The notes below the pieces were generated by a model. It ran no database searches. It was not told the DNA's origin and was given only the letters and a program-made list of their open reading frames with translations. From NCBI RefSeq assembly GCF_002127545.1, contig NZ_MUBK01000019.1, forward strand, positions 1 through 64,000: a stretch of 64,000 nt of DNA, given 5' to 3'. A program made the position numbers and the translations under genes. Shown in pieces: positions 37,964 through 47,710 of this stretch (positions are counted from its first letter, which is position 1; the number at the start of each line of letters is the position of its first letter). The DNA comes from Xenorhabdus beddingii. Lineage in GTDB: Bacteria; Pseudomonadota; Gammaproteobacteria; Enterobacterales; Enterobacteriaceae.

Positions 37964-38698
37964 TTACTTTTTAGCCCATTTTTCCATAGAAGTTAATATA
38001 CCTCGCAAAATATTCAGTTCCTGAGTTTCAGGTCGTGCCCGGGTATAAAGACGTCTTAGCTTATTCATTATCTGACCCGGATGCGCTTTGCGGATAAAGC
38101 CAGATTCGTTCAATACCTGTTCAAGGTGCTGATAAAAACGCTCCATATCCTCGACAGCCGGATATTCTATCTCATCATCTGACACAATGGGTTTTTCTGG
38201 CGCTTCCTGAGCAGAAAGATGCGCCATGCGAATTTCATAGCTCACCAATTGAACGGCCATCGCCAGATTCAGCGAGCCATATTCCGGATTGGTCGGAATA
38301 TACAGATGGTAGTGACATTTTTGCAGTTCTTCGTTAGTCAAGCCAACACGTTCACGGCCAAAGACAACCGCAACCGGAGAGTGGCTGGCCGTTTTGACGC
38401 AACGCTCACCACATTCGCGTGGTTCAACCATTGGCCAAGAAAGGGTTCGGGAACGGGCGCTGGTTCCAATGACCAGTTCACACCCTGCCAGTGCCTCATC
38501 CAACGTATTCACAATCGTCACATTGCCAATAACATCACTTGCACCGGCTGAAAGTGCAATAGAGTGAGAGTCGGGTTGAACTAACGGATTAACCAGATAC
38601 AGATTGGTCAACCCCATTGTTTTCATGGCCCTGGCGGTTGATCCCATGTTACCCGTGTGGGAAGTTTCTACCAGAATAATACGGATATTCTCTAACAT
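37964..38698 (-). CDS. trmJ: tRNA (Cm32/Um32) 2'-O-methyltransferase
   Basis: A 244-residue SPOUT-family enzyme (E. coli 246). The start [20 protein letters not shown] matches E. coli, so 38698 is chosen over an upstream ATG at 38752. The knot motifs [15 protein letters not shown] and [15 protein letters not shown] form the SAM site. The C-terminal part ([20 protein letters not shown]) is the tRNA-binding extension. It methylates residue 32 of tRNA. It is divergent from suhB. Confidence 0.97.
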   Translation of the reverse strand: MLENIRIILVETSHTGNMGSTARAMKTMGLTNLYLVNPLVQPDSHSIALSAGASDVIGNVTIVNTLDEALAGCELVIGTSARSRTLSWPMVEPRECGERCVKTASHSPVAVVFGRERVGLTNEELQKCHYHLYIPTNPEYGSLNLAMAVQLVSYEIRMAHLSAQEAPEKPIVSDDEIEYPAVEDMERFYQHLEQVLNESGFIRKAHPGQIMNKLRRLYTRARPETQELNILRGILTSMEKWAKK

Positions 38699-38823
38699 GA
38701 CGGCTTTTAAGTTCAGGATAAGAGCCGAATATCTTAACACAGCATTAGTCATTTTGCCGAACTACTGCTATAATGTGCGCCGATTTGTTTCCCGTTCTTT
38801 AAAATTCTGGTGGAAGATACCCC

Positions 38824-39627
38824 ATGCATCCGATGCTAAACATCGCTATACGCGCTGCGCGTAAAGCCGGCAACTACATTGCCAAGAGCTATGAATCCCC
38901 TGATGCCATTGAGGCAAGCCAAAAAGGCAGTAATGATTTCGTCACCAATGTTGACCGTGAAGCAGAAACGCTGATCATTGACATTATCCGAAAATCTTAT
39001 CCTAAGCATACGATTATTACCGAAGAAAGCGGTGAGCACTTAGGTGAAGAAGACGATTTCCACTGGGTTATCGATCCACTGGATGGCACCACCAACTTTA
39101 TCAAACGCCTCCCTCATTTTTCAGTTTCCATTGCCGTGCGCATCAAAGGCCGGACTGAAGTGTCCGTCGTTTACGATCCAATGCGCAATGAACTGTTCAC
39201 CGCAACGCGTGGTCAAGGCGCGCAATTGAACGGTTATCGTCTGCGTGGTACTAATGCCCGTGATCTGGACGGTACTATCCTTGCGACAGGTTTCCCATTC
39301 AAAGCCAAGCAGCACGCTATCCCTTACATGAATGTTCTGGGTAAGTTATTTGGACGCTGTGCAGATTTCCGCCGTACTGGTTCTGCAGCGCTGGATCTGG
39401 CGTATGTTGCAGCCGGGCGCGTAGACGGTTACTTTGAAATTGGCCTGAAACCTTGGGATTTTATGGGCGGCGAATTGCTGGTGCGTGAATCAGGCTGCAT
39501 CATTACCGATTTCGTCGGTGGCCATAACTATGTCAACTCCGGCAACATCGTTGCAGGTGGCCCACGTATCGTTAAAGACATTCTGTCTGAGATGCGTGAA
39601 GAATTGACGGAAGCGTTGAAACGTTAA
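38824..39627 (+). CDS. suhB: inositol monophosphatase / Nus-factor-like SuhB
   Basis: A 267-residue protein (E. coli 267). The metal-binding motifs are EESGE, DPLDGTTNF (near 84) and KPWDFMGGELL near the C-terminus. It hydrolyses inositol 1-phosphate in vitro, and in E. coli it takes part in the rRNA antitermination complex that helps ribosome biogenesis. It is read away from trmJ, with two hairpins following. Confidence 0.98.
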   Translation: MHPMLNIAIRAARKAGNYIAKSYESPDAIEASQKGSNDFVTNVDREAETLIIDIIRKSYPKHTIITEESGEHLGEEDDFHWVIDPLDGTTNFIKRLPHFSVSIAVRIKGRTEVSVVYDPMRNELFTATRGQGAQLNGYRLRGTNARDLDGTILATGFPFKAKQHAIPYMNVLGKLFGRCADFRRTGSAALDLAYVAAGRVDGYFEIGLKPWDFMGGELLVRESGCIITDFVGGHNYVNSGNIVAGGPRIVKDILSEMREELTEALKR

Positions 39628-39666
39628 TTCGTTGATTATTATAAAATATAATTTGAGCAATGTTAT

Positions 39667-39695
39667 TTTTAGGGCACCTGCTGGGTGCCCTAAAA
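39667..39695 (+). terminator. terminator of suhB
   Basis: TTTTAGGGCACC/GGGTGCCCTAAAA around TGCT. T and A runs flank both arms, so it could act in both directions. Confidence 0.85.
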
Positions 39696-39704
39696 TTGCT
39701 GACA

Positions 39705-39730
39705 AACCTCGTTAAAAATAACGAGGTTTT
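39705..39730. terminator. second hairpin between suhB and hsdR
   Basis: AACCTCGTTA/TAACGAGGTT with a 4- to 6-nt A-rich loop, followed by TTTT on the plus strand. With the previous hairpin it separates suhB from the convergent hsdR. Confidence 0.7.
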
Positions 39731-39767
39731 CGGCAGTTATGATAAATTCATTTTTCTCTATCGAGTA

Positions 39768-42700
39768 TCAATATTCCTTATCTCTCTGACTTTGCAAAAT
39801 AAATTCCCGCAGAAGCTTATTCAGTTCAATATTGACTTTAGGTGGCGTTAGCTTTGCGCCTAATTTATCTTCTAGATAAGCCTTGGCTTTGGCTTTATCC
39901 ACTGTTGCCTTGAGAGCATCAAAACGACCATAATCATTTAAGTTGGCGGTGGAAAGATTTCCTTTCATTAATGCCTTAAGCTGTTTACTATCAACTCCTA
40001 GAGCATCGACCATTACCTGCAAGGCTTTATCTTCTTCTTCTGCTTGAGCTTGGGTAATATAATCCTGTAAGGTTTTACCTGCTTCGATAATCAAATTGCC
40101 TGCCTGTATATCAATCAGTAGCTTGTTTGCCTGTTTTTGTTCCGCTTGGCTTAAGGTAGCAAAGGATTTATGCAGTTCATCAAGCGTTTGTTGCATCTCC
40201 TCTGGCGTGACATTCGGTTGATCGCATTGCTTAAGAAATTTGGTGAACTGAGCGTTCATATAGTTATGATCAATTCGCCCCGTGTTTTGCTTGGTTAAAT
40301 AGCCCAAAATGGCATAAGGCACAGCAGGCGTATTGCCACCATTACCCGAAGAGGATGACAACTCTTTATAACGTTGTAACATCGCTTGATACTGATTCTC
40401 ATCAAAATCAATATCCACGGTATTACCCGTTTCTTCAAATGAATAGCTGTTTTTCTGCCAGTGAAATCCTTGAACTTTCGCCGCCTCCAAGATTTTGCTG
40501 AATTCATTAAACAGACTGGCAAATTTAGCACGAGTTTCTTCATCTTTCGGTAACTGACTAAAATCGCTGATCTTCGCGTTTTTGAAAATGATTTCTATCT
40601 CGGAAAATTTTTCATTAAGAGAATGTAAGTTATCTTCCAATTTCTCCACAAATACACCATAAGGACGGTCTCCAGAATAGAGTTTGAGTGCTTTATTGAT
40701 GTTGAGTTCCATGGTGTGCGGTTTGCGGTAATAACGAATATTGCCAAAAGGTTTATCGATACCAAACAATCGGTTAGTGCGAGAAAACGCTTGAATGATA
40801 TTCGCGTACTCAAGTTCTTTATCCAAATATAGGGTATTCACCCATTTGGAGTCATAACCGGTGAGCATCTGATCAACAACAATTAGTAAATGTAATTGCT
40901 GGTCTGGTTGTTGCTCGACATATTGATAAGGTTTTTTGTGCGCAAGACGTGCCGCAATATCCTTTTTAAATTGCGCATGAGTGGGCAAAGTGCAGGTCGT
41001 ATTGTAGGTTTTGTTATAGTCTTCAATAATCTCAATTAACCCAGCCTCTTTAGTCACGGCGTTACCTTTGTTATCAAGGTTAGGATCAAACAATGCTGTT
41101 ATCTTCAGTTGAGGAGCTTGCTGTTTGAATAATCGATAATACTGTAAGGCATCAGGAATACTGTGTGTGGCAAAAATGCCATGAAACTGATTATTACGGC
41201 TAAAACGTACCCAGTTAGCCAGAATATCATTAATGACTTGCTGTTTATGCTCTATACGATCATATTGCGTTGCAGGCAATAATTCTTCAATGCCTCGCAC
41301 TTTTTTACCCTTGATTTCTTGGGTCGCCATTGGTACCCGAGCACTGTCCATGTACTTTTCATAAATTTTAGTTTTTGCAGGATCGGCAAACACTTCAGCA
41401 ACACTCGTTGCTTTGGCTTTTTCAAGTGCAACCGCCTCGCGTAAGTCATCATCACGATACGTCATCACTTTGCAAGGGTCGAATCCCAGCACGTTACCAT
41501 CTCTAATACCATCCGCAATGCTATAACGATGTAACTCATCACCAAAAATCGTACTGGTTGTACTGTCCTTCTTCTGGTTTTCTTCTTGGATTGGCGTTCC
41601 TGTAAAGCCAAAGAACACCGCATTAGGGAAAGTGGCTTTGATGATAGAAAGCATATCGCCAAAGGTTGAACGGTGGGCTTCGTCGACAATGAACACAATG
41701 CGCTTTTGATTAATACAGTCGATATCCGCAGTTTTTAATTGTCCTTCATCGTGGATGTTGCTCATCTTTTGAATTGAAGTCACAATCAAGCCATCGCTTG
41801 GCTTTATGCTTTTCAGTTTGGCGATCAGGACATGGGTATTTTCTGTTCCTTGAACATCATCACTGGCATCGGCAAAGCTGCGATATTCTTCTAAGGATTG
41901 TGTTCCTAACTCAATGCGATCCATCAAAAACACCACCTTATCGGCATCGCCAGAGTTAGCAATCAGTTGCGCAGACTTAAAACTGGTCATGGTTTTACCC
42001 GAGCCAGTGGTATGCCAAATGTAGCCACCTTTATTTTTAATAGACCAGTCCAGGCTGGCGACTTTACTTGAAATGGCATTAGCAGCGTAATACTGATAGC
42101 TGCGCATCACTTTAAGAATGCCATCGGCATTGTCGGCAACAGTATAAAAACCAATTAATTGGTGAGCCATCGGGATGGATAGCAACCCCTCGATCACTTT
42201 CTGCCAGTGGTTGATGGGTTCATTAGAAAAATCGGCCCACTGGAAGTAGTAATCATGATTAAAGATCCCGTCCTTTCCAGGGTTAGCAAAATACAAGGTG
42301 TTATCTGGATTCATTGCAACAAACACCTGTACTAACGCCATGATGCCGCCGCTAAAATGCCCTTCATGGGTGTATTTTTCTATCTGGTTACACGCCTCAA
42401 TCACTGGGACGCCAGAACGTTTGAGTTCAAGGTGGATAACGGGCATGCCATTAATCAGCAACAAAAGATCACCGCGCCTGTCGTGCTGGACGGCACTTTT
42501 GCGCTCAAATCGAGGTTGCTGAACAATTTGATACCGACTTTTCCCCGCGGCGATTTCTTGGCGGTCGTAAATATTGAGACTGATCTCTTTGCCATAGTGC
42601 AAAGTGTCTGCGGCATTGTCACGTTTAATAGAGACCGTTTTACCGTTAATAAAACCGTTTAGTTTGAGAGGTGTTTTAAGCGCAATGATTTGCTCTATAA

Positions 42701-42896
42701 TTTGCTGCATTTCACTCTGGCTGAGTGGCACATTGTTTAGGCGATCAATGCTGTTGTTATTTTGATAAAGAATATCCGCCCAATTTTGCAGCAAATCGGC
42801 TTCAGTGAGGTTGGCTAAGACCTTATCTTCCCAGCCTTTTTTGCATAACTCGGAGATAACATCTTGTTCAAATTGGGCTTCACTAGTGTAGGTCAC
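39768..42896 (-). CDS. hsdR: type I restriction endonuclease subunit R
   Basis: A 1042-residue HsdR, close in length to EcoR124I (about 1038). The nuclease core is D143, E157 and K159 (in HLELKRSG). The helicase has TTGSGKT (near 296-302), VDEAHRS (near 400) and GFTGTP, followed by superfamily 2 motifs including QAFSRTNR near 715. It translocates DNA toward the bound methylase and cuts at a distance. The start is GTG at 42896, with AAGGA 6 nt upstream. It follows hsdS after a 132-nt gap, wider than the other junctions of this operon, so it may have an internal promoter. It is the downstream end of the defence island. Confidence 0.97.
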   Translation of the reverse strand: MTYTSEAQFEQDVISELCKKGWEDKVLANLTEADLLQNWADILYQNNNSIDRLNNVPLSQSEMQQIIEQIIALKTPLKLNGFINGKTVSIKRDNAADTLHYGKEISLNIYDRQEIAAGKSRYQIVQQPRFERKSAVQHDRRGDLLLLINGMPVIHLELKRSGVPVIEACNQIEKYTHEGHFSGGIMALVQVFVAMNPDNTLYFANPGKDGIFNHDYYFQWADFSNEPINHWQKVIEGLLSIPMAHQLIGFYTVADNADGILKVMRSYQYYAANAISSKVASLDWSIKNKGGYIWHTTGSGKTMTSFKSAQLIANSGDADKVVFLMDRIELGTQSLEEYRSFADASDDVQGTENTHVLIAKLKSIKPSDGLIVTSIQKMSNIHDEGQLKTADIDCINQKRIVFIVDEAHRSTFGDMLSIIKATFPNAVFFGFTGTPIQEENQKKDSTTSTIFGDELHRYSIADGIRDGNVLGFDPCKVMTYRDDDLREAVALEKAKATSVAEVFADPAKTKIYEKYMDSARVPMATQEIKGKKVRGIEELLPATQYDRIEHKQQVINDILANWVRFSRNNQFHGIFATHSIPDALQYYRLFKQQAPQLKITALFDPNLDNKGNAVTKEAGLIEIIEDYNKTYNTTCTLPTHAQFKKDIAARLAHKKPYQYVEQQPDQQLHLLIVVDQMLTGYDSKWVNTLYLDKELEYANIIQAFSRTNRLFGIDKPFGNIRYYRKPHTMELNINKALKLYSGDRPYGVFVEKLEDNLHSLNEKFSEIEIIFKNAKISDFSQLPKDEETRAKFASLFNEFSKILEAAKVQGFHWQKNSYSFEETGNTVDIDFDENQYQAMLQRYKELSSSSGNGGNTPAVPYAILGYLTKQNTGRIDHNYMNAQFTKFLKQCDQPNVTPEEMQQTLDELHKSFATLSQAEQKQANKLLIDIQAGNLIIEAGKTLQDYITQAQAEEEDKALQVMVDALGVDSKQLKALMKGNLSTANLNDYGRFDALKATVDKAKAKAYLEDKLGAKLTPPKVNIELNKLLREFILQSQRDKEY

Positions 42897-43028
42897 AGCT
42901 TATCCTTAGCGTACAGTCTAAAAAGCTCAGTTACCTTTGGTTTATGAGTGGTAACAGATAAAATTGACATCAGAGTGCGCCCCTAAACTGACGTGGTGAG
43001 CGCATCCTATTGGGTATTGATTTAGTGC

Positions 43029-44183
43029 TTAAACAAACATTTTTTCTAAGCACGCTTGCTTAATGTTCTTCAGCTTATCAATGTGTTGCTGCTGGAGTGC
43101 GATTAAGCGATCGAGGTTATGGAAGTATTCGCCGATTTTTTTTTGTTCATCTCCATTAGGAAATCTGATAACAATTTTTGCTAAATCAGAAGCATTAAAT
43201 GAGGGTAAAGCTCCAACCTGAGAAAATGTTGATAATCTGATATTATCAAACCATTGTTTTATAAAAGTGATGTCCAAAGAAGTTGAAAATGCCATCATGT
43301 TATTATCCATTAGAAAATTCTGTGCAATTCTCTTTCGTTCTAAGAAGATCGCAGCACCAACCTTAGCAAATAATATTGAATTTTCTTTTATTAGCTTGTA
43401 ATTGAGCCGCTTAATCTGTTCATTGCTTACATAATTATTCGCAGTAGTCATACTATATTGATTTTCCTTTAGGTTAAGATCTGAAACCTTAAAATAAGGT
43501 ACTCCAGATTTACCACCTTGTTCAGTTTCTGGAAATCCGATACCTGAAGTGAAGTTGCCGATATTACCTAAATATTTTTCTTCCCAATCCCCACTAAACC
43601 CAGCAAAACGGACTTCTGGCACTTTTTCTCCCGCTTTTGGGAGCATCTTACCCAACATTGCCTTTTTTAACTGCTGCAACTTGGTGTATTTAGATTGATG
43701 GAGTTTTAGTTGTTGATCGATGTGTTGGAAGAACTTACCGATTTGGGCTTGTTCGCTTAATGAACAACAAAAGACAGGAATACTATTTATTGCAACTTTT
43801 GATAAGCTAGGTACGCCAGTAGACTCATCTTTATCTTTCCAATTCACTTTCTGAAAAAGACTATATGCAAATTGTAAGTCATTGTTTTGTCTAGGAACTG
43901 CGTAGAATAATGTATCAACGGTCCAAAATGGAGCGTTAAGAATGAATGGGCGATCAATTGTCCCTTTTCGCCCAATACCTATAGCATCTTCATTATAAGA
44001 CAGAGCTTTATCAACGCTAAGCATATACCCGCCTGTACCATATACTGGGATGTAACCTTTGTTTAAGTGCTTATAATCACGACCACTTCGGACATCAACA
44101 ACATCAGCAATGTTAGTGAACTTCCAATTATCATCAAAACCAGAAAAACGTAGCGTAGGCTGCAACACTTTTCCTTTACTCAT
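43029..44183 (-). CDS. hsdS: type I restriction-modification specificity subunit S
   Basis: A 384-residue HsdS with two target-recognition domains. The first spans about residues 10-150, followed by a conserved helix with QIGKFFQHIDQQLKLHQSKY. The second spans about 190-340, followed by a matching helix with KIGEYFHNLDRLIALQQQHIDKL. Each half reads one part of a split DNA target. The ATG at 44183 has AAGGTGG upstream and overlaps the end of hsdM by 8 nt; a GTG three codons earlier is possible. Both recognition domains appear complete. The target sequence cannot be deduced by reading alone. Confidence 0.95.
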   Translation of the reverse strand: MSKGKVLQPTLRFSGFDDNWKFTNIADVVDVRSGRDYKHLNKGYIPVYGTGGYMLSVDKALSYNEDAIGIGRKGTIDRPFILNAPFWTVDTLFYAVPRQNNDLQFAYSLFQKVNWKDKDESTGVPSLSKVAINSIPVFCCSLSEQAQIGKFFQHIDQQLKLHQSKYTKLQQLKKAMLGKMLPKAGEKVPEVRFAGFSGDWEEKYLGNIGNFTSGIGFPETEQGGKSGVPYFKVSDLNLKENQYSMTTANNYVSNEQIKRLNYKLIKENSILFAKVGAAIFLERKRIAQNFLMDNNMMAFSTSLDITFIKQWFDNIRLSTFSQVGALPSFNASDLAKIVIRFPNGDEQKKIGEYFHNLDRLIALQQQHIDKLKNIKQACLEKMFV

Positions 44184-46755
44184 TTTTGCCACCTTGCAGG
44201 AATTTTTGTAGCTCTTTTAAACCCTGCATATCAAAGTCACTACCTTGTAACTCGCCCATCATTGCCGCCAAGCTTTGCTCCACTTGTTGGGTTTCTGTAG
44301 CAATATCGGCATACGTTTGTGCATACTTTCCTGCCAAAGTTTCTAGCTTGCAGGTCAGTTGCTGCAAGACTTGATTTGGCAGTTTATCCAGGGAATTCAC
44401 AATTGGTTTTACCCATTTAAGCAGCAATAGATGATCAATCTCATCTTGGGTTAAGTTTTCGATTTTTTTACGTGTTGCTTCTAGCAAGATCTCATTGGCG
44501 GCTTTGAGGTTTACCTTCAGTGATTTCTCTTCTGTTTGTAACTTATCTACGGCAAGTAACTTGCTTTCAAAGCTGTCATCAGCAAAGGTTTCACCTTTCT
44601 TTTTGTCGGCTTTGATTTGTTTTACTTCTTTGTTCAACGTTGCGGTAACAAATGCGGTTTTGTCGTCGTTAACGCATTCCGCTTCTTTATCGTCTTCGCT
44701 AAGCGAATCGAAGATCTCCTGAACCTTGGATTCGATGATTTGCAAACGCTCTGCCATTATTTGGATTTTTTCCAGGTCTGTTGCAAAGTAGGTTTTTTCA
44801 ACCAACGCAAAGGGAAAGATGCGACCAAACCAACCGTCTTGAACCTGAACGTTTTTGCCTTTTTGCTTTTTGGTCACCCTATTCGGCTCAACCACTTTAC
44901 AGGTATCCATACCTTCGGTTTGGATCATTTCCAAATCCGCACTGAGTTGCTGCCATTGATCATCAAGCAATTGGTAAGCATCATATTTATCAATCAGTGC
45001 GATCCCTTCTAAACGGCGGAAAATCTCTTCACTGATGATATCTTGTTGGCGCGAAGGTTTGACTTGTAACAACTCTTTAATCAAGCTCTTTGTCAAATAA
45101 GCCTCAAAATCACTAAAAGCTTGTTGATACGTTGCCATAAATTGCTGCATATCGCCGTTGCTTTCAATCGCTGCTCTCACATCGGCAACGCTTAATGCAG
45201 AGTAATCACTGGATGTTAGTTTAAACAGGCTTGCCTTGAGGTTAGGCATGGCTTGCCAATAGTATTTTAGCGCATCCAGTTCGTTATTAGGGATACCACC
45301 AAACATTGAAGCATAAATATCCCAGCTTTCCGCTGTATCCGAAGAGTCCACATAACGTGGAATATTGAGGTTATAACCGTTATCTCGAATGGTGTCACGA
45401 CTGACTAAGGCGGCAAATTTGTCTTGTGGTTGACGGGTGACCACAGCATCCACAATACGTTTTATGTCACAAGCGCGCAGTTTGTTGTTCTTACCTTCTT
45501 TCACGAACCCTTTTGAGGCGTCGATGATCAATACATCGTCATTGTTACGTGTTTGCTTAAGCACCAAAATGATGGTTGGAATGCCCGTACCGAAGAATAT
45601 ATTTGCCGGTAAGCCGATAATGGCATCAATATGGTTCTTTTCAATGAGGTTCTCACGGATCTTTCCTTCATCACCACCACGGAATAACACCCCGTGTGGT
45701 AAAACGATGGTCATAATGCCATCGGGTTTCAAGTGGTACAGGTCGTGTAGCAAGAATGCATAATCTGCCTTCGTTTTTGGCGCTAAACCAAAAGGCGAAT
45801 AGCGAGGGTCTTTGTCTTTAAACTCTGGATCCCACTTTTGTGAATAAGGAGGGTTAGAGACAACCGCATCCACACGCATCGGTTCATGGGTTTTATCTTC
45901 ATCCAGAGGCCAATCGTCTTCGAGTGTATCGGCGTTACGGGTGATGATGTTATTTGGCAAAATACCACGCATAAACAAGTTCATACGAGTTAAGTTATAG
46001 GTGTTTTGCTTGAGCTCTTGAGCGTAATAACGAATGTTATTTTCACCATCAAGACGTTTTTCTACTGATTGACCGATGTTGATCAACAGAGAGCCGGAAC
46101 CACTGGTTGGATCGTAAATTTTGATATGTTTGTGGTCTTTCAGGTGTTCAGCCATGATTTCTGACATCAATACCGAGACTTCATGGGGAGTGTAGAATTC
46201 TCCGGCTTTTTTCCCCGCATTCGCAGCAAACGAACTGATTAGGTATTCGTAGATAAAACCAAGCACATCATAATCATGCTTGCTTTTCATCGGAATATCA
46301 TCAATCAGGTGAATCAGATTCATCGCCGCTTTGGTTTGTGCTGCTGCGCTTTCACCCAACTTGCTTAGTCCTGTTTCCAGGGTAGTAAAAATGCCGTCAA
46401 ATAAGTCTTTATGAGCTGGATTAATCAAGCGGCTGAACGCCGATAACGCATCACGCACATAAGCAATGTCGAAATCTTTACCATCACTGATCCAAGTTGA
46501 GAACAGATTGTCATAAGCGATGAAGTAACCTAATTCGTCTTGAATATATTTGAGGGTGTCGCTATCGCCCTCATTCAAATCTTTGATCGATTGCTCATCA
46601 AATTCGTTTTGGATTAGGAACTGAATTTGTTTATCAGACAAAAACTTATAAAAAATGAAGCCTAAGATATAGTCTTTGTAGTCGTTTGCTTCGATTTTAG
46701 AACGCATTTGGTTAGCCGATTCCCAAATCTTGGCGGCCAGTTGTTGTTTATTCAT
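44176..46755 (-). CDS. hsdM: type I DNA methyltransferase subunit M, long form
   Basis: An 859-residue HsdM. The N-terminal helical domain (residues 1-160) and the methylase core have motif I DPTSGSGSLL (D205) and the catalytic NPPY (N291). It methylates adenine with HsdS. EcoR124I-type HsdM proteins are about 520 residues; this one has a C-terminal extension of over 300 residues rich in Glu and Lys. The extension includes coiled-coil-like stretches (EKIQIMAERLQIIESKVQEI, then LQTEEKSLKVNLKAANEIL). Longer HsdM proteins are known, so the extension is not unique, but its role is unclear. It begins 8 nt after the AbiEii-like gene. Confidence 0.96.
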   Translation of the reverse strand: MNKQQLAAKIWESANQMRSKIEANDYKDYILGFIFYKFLSDKQIQFLIQNEFDEQSIKDLNEGDSDTLKYIQDELGYFIAYDNLFSTWISDGKDFDIAYVRDALSAFSRLINPAHKDLFDGIFTTLETGLSKLGESAAAQTKAAMNLIHLIDDIPMKSKHDYDVLGFIYEYLISSFAANAGKKAGEFYTPHEVSVLMSEIMAEHLKDHKHIKIYDPTSGSGSLLINIGQSVEKRLDGENNIRYYAQELKQNTYNLTRMNLFMRGILPNNIITRNADTLEDDWPLDEDKTHEPMRVDAVVSNPPYSQKWDPEFKDKDPRYSPFGLAPKTKADYAFLLHDLYHLKPDGIMTIVLPHGVLFRGGDEGKIRENLIEKNHIDAIIGLPANIFFGTGIPTIILVLKQTRNNDDVLIIDASKGFVKEGKNNKLRACDIKRIVDAVVTRQPQDKFAALVSRDTIRDNGYNLNIPRYVDSSDTAESWDIYASMFGGIPNNELDALKYYWQAMPNLKASLFKLTSSDYSALSVADVRAAIESNGDMQQFMATYQQAFSDFEAYLTKSLIKELLQVKPSRQQDIISEEIFRRLEGIALIDKYDAYQLLDDQWQQLSADLEMIQTEGMDTCKVVEPNRVTKKQKGKNVQVQDGWFGRIFPFALVEKTYFATDLEKIQIMAERLQIIESKVQEIFDSLSEDDKEAECVNDDKTAFVTATLNKEVKQIKADKKKGETFADDSFESKLLAVDKLQTEEKSLKVNLKAANEILLEATRKKIENLTQDEIDHLLLLKWVKPIVNSLDKLPNQVLQQLTCKLETLAGKYAQTYADIATETQQVEQSLAAMMGELQGSDFDMQGLKELQKFLQGGKNE

Positions 46756-46763
46756 GTTTTACT

Positions 46764-47708
46764 CTAATTACTATTCATCAATGACTGAGCAATGCGCTTA
46801 AATGAGGCAAAGCAGGTATCGAAATCGGGTGTTTTTGTATCAAACACCATTGGGGTGACAAAGTCTGTAAACCTTTGACGAAACATCGGGTTAGATTCTA
46901 TCTCTTGCAAACCTAGCTGTAATTCTTGAACAGGGTTAGCAACAAACTCCGCATGCTGATTACCAAATCGCTTAACGTCTTCTTGTAACACGGTTTGGAA
47001 AAGGGGCATAAGAGTTTCAAAATCAAGTTTCTGCTCTGCGTCAATACAATGTACATCGTATATATGGCGTATCAACGTAGCATCATCTTTGCGCTCAAAA
47101 TCTCGTTTGACTAGCATGGTACGGCGCAGCATAGAAATGACTTTCTCCACCAAAGTGGACTGAACGGAGATACAAGAAAATGCATTGACTTCGTGAGGCT
47201 GATGATATAGCTCAGCAACCAATGATTGAATGCTACGCTGTTCTAAGTGAAGTAGAGGAACAGTTTCCATTAGCTCCAGTCTAATGATTGGGCGCAAGCA
47301 AGGCGCTTGGCTAAATTGCTGAGGATATTTTAGTTCATACTCGACATAGCGGTATTCATCACGAACTATTTTTTCTTCAATAGAAAAATAGCTTGATTGA
47401 TGAGTAAGAGATTTTTCGATTTTTTGAACTAAATCTTTACGTTCCGCCCTGCGTTTGCTTCGACCGAATGAGTTAAATGCATCTGTTGGAATGAGTTTGA
47501 TATCGACATCTTCCGACATTCTGAGAATTTTTACATTGGATTTAGCCAATGCCGTCCCACCAGAAAAGACCATTTGATGCGTATCAAATTCAAGTTTTTC
47601 TAACTCAGCAAGCAAAGCCACTACCCAGTAATCCTTTTCAATAATGGCAGGATTTCCGAGCCCTAAGGCATCGGAAACCTCTAAGAATTGTTCTTTTAAT
47701 TTTTTCAT
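46764..47708 (-). CDS. AbiEii/AbiGii-type nucleotidyltransferase (toxin-like)
   Basis: A 314-residue protein of the AbiEii nucleotidyltransferase family. The motif GGTALAK near residue 50 is followed by SEDVDIKLI near 65, the G-G/S...DxD pattern of the polymerase-beta-like active site. The N-terminus (NPAIIEKDYWVVALL) is typical of the family. In type IV toxin-antitoxin systems such as AbiE, the enzyme is the toxin and aborts phage infection. It is between the AbiEi-like gene (2-nt gap) and hsdM (8-nt gap), so all appear to share one transcript. Confidence 0.9.
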   Translation of the reverse strand: MKKLKEQFLEVSDALGLGNPAIIEKDYWVVALLAELEKLEFDTHQMVFSGGTALAKSNVKILRMSEDVDIKLIPTDAFNSFGRSKRRAERKDLVQKIEKSLTHQSSYFSIEEKIVRDEYRYVEYELKYPQQFSQAPCLRPIIRLELMETVPLLHLEQRSIQSLVAELYHQPHEVNAFSCISVQSTLVEKVISMLRRTMLVKRDFERKDDATLIRHIYDVHCIDAEQKLDFETLMPLFQTVLQEDVKRFGNQHAEFVANPVQELQLGLQEIESNPMFRQRFTDFVTPMVFDTKTPDFDTCFASFKRIAQSLMNSN

Positions 47709-47710
47709 TT

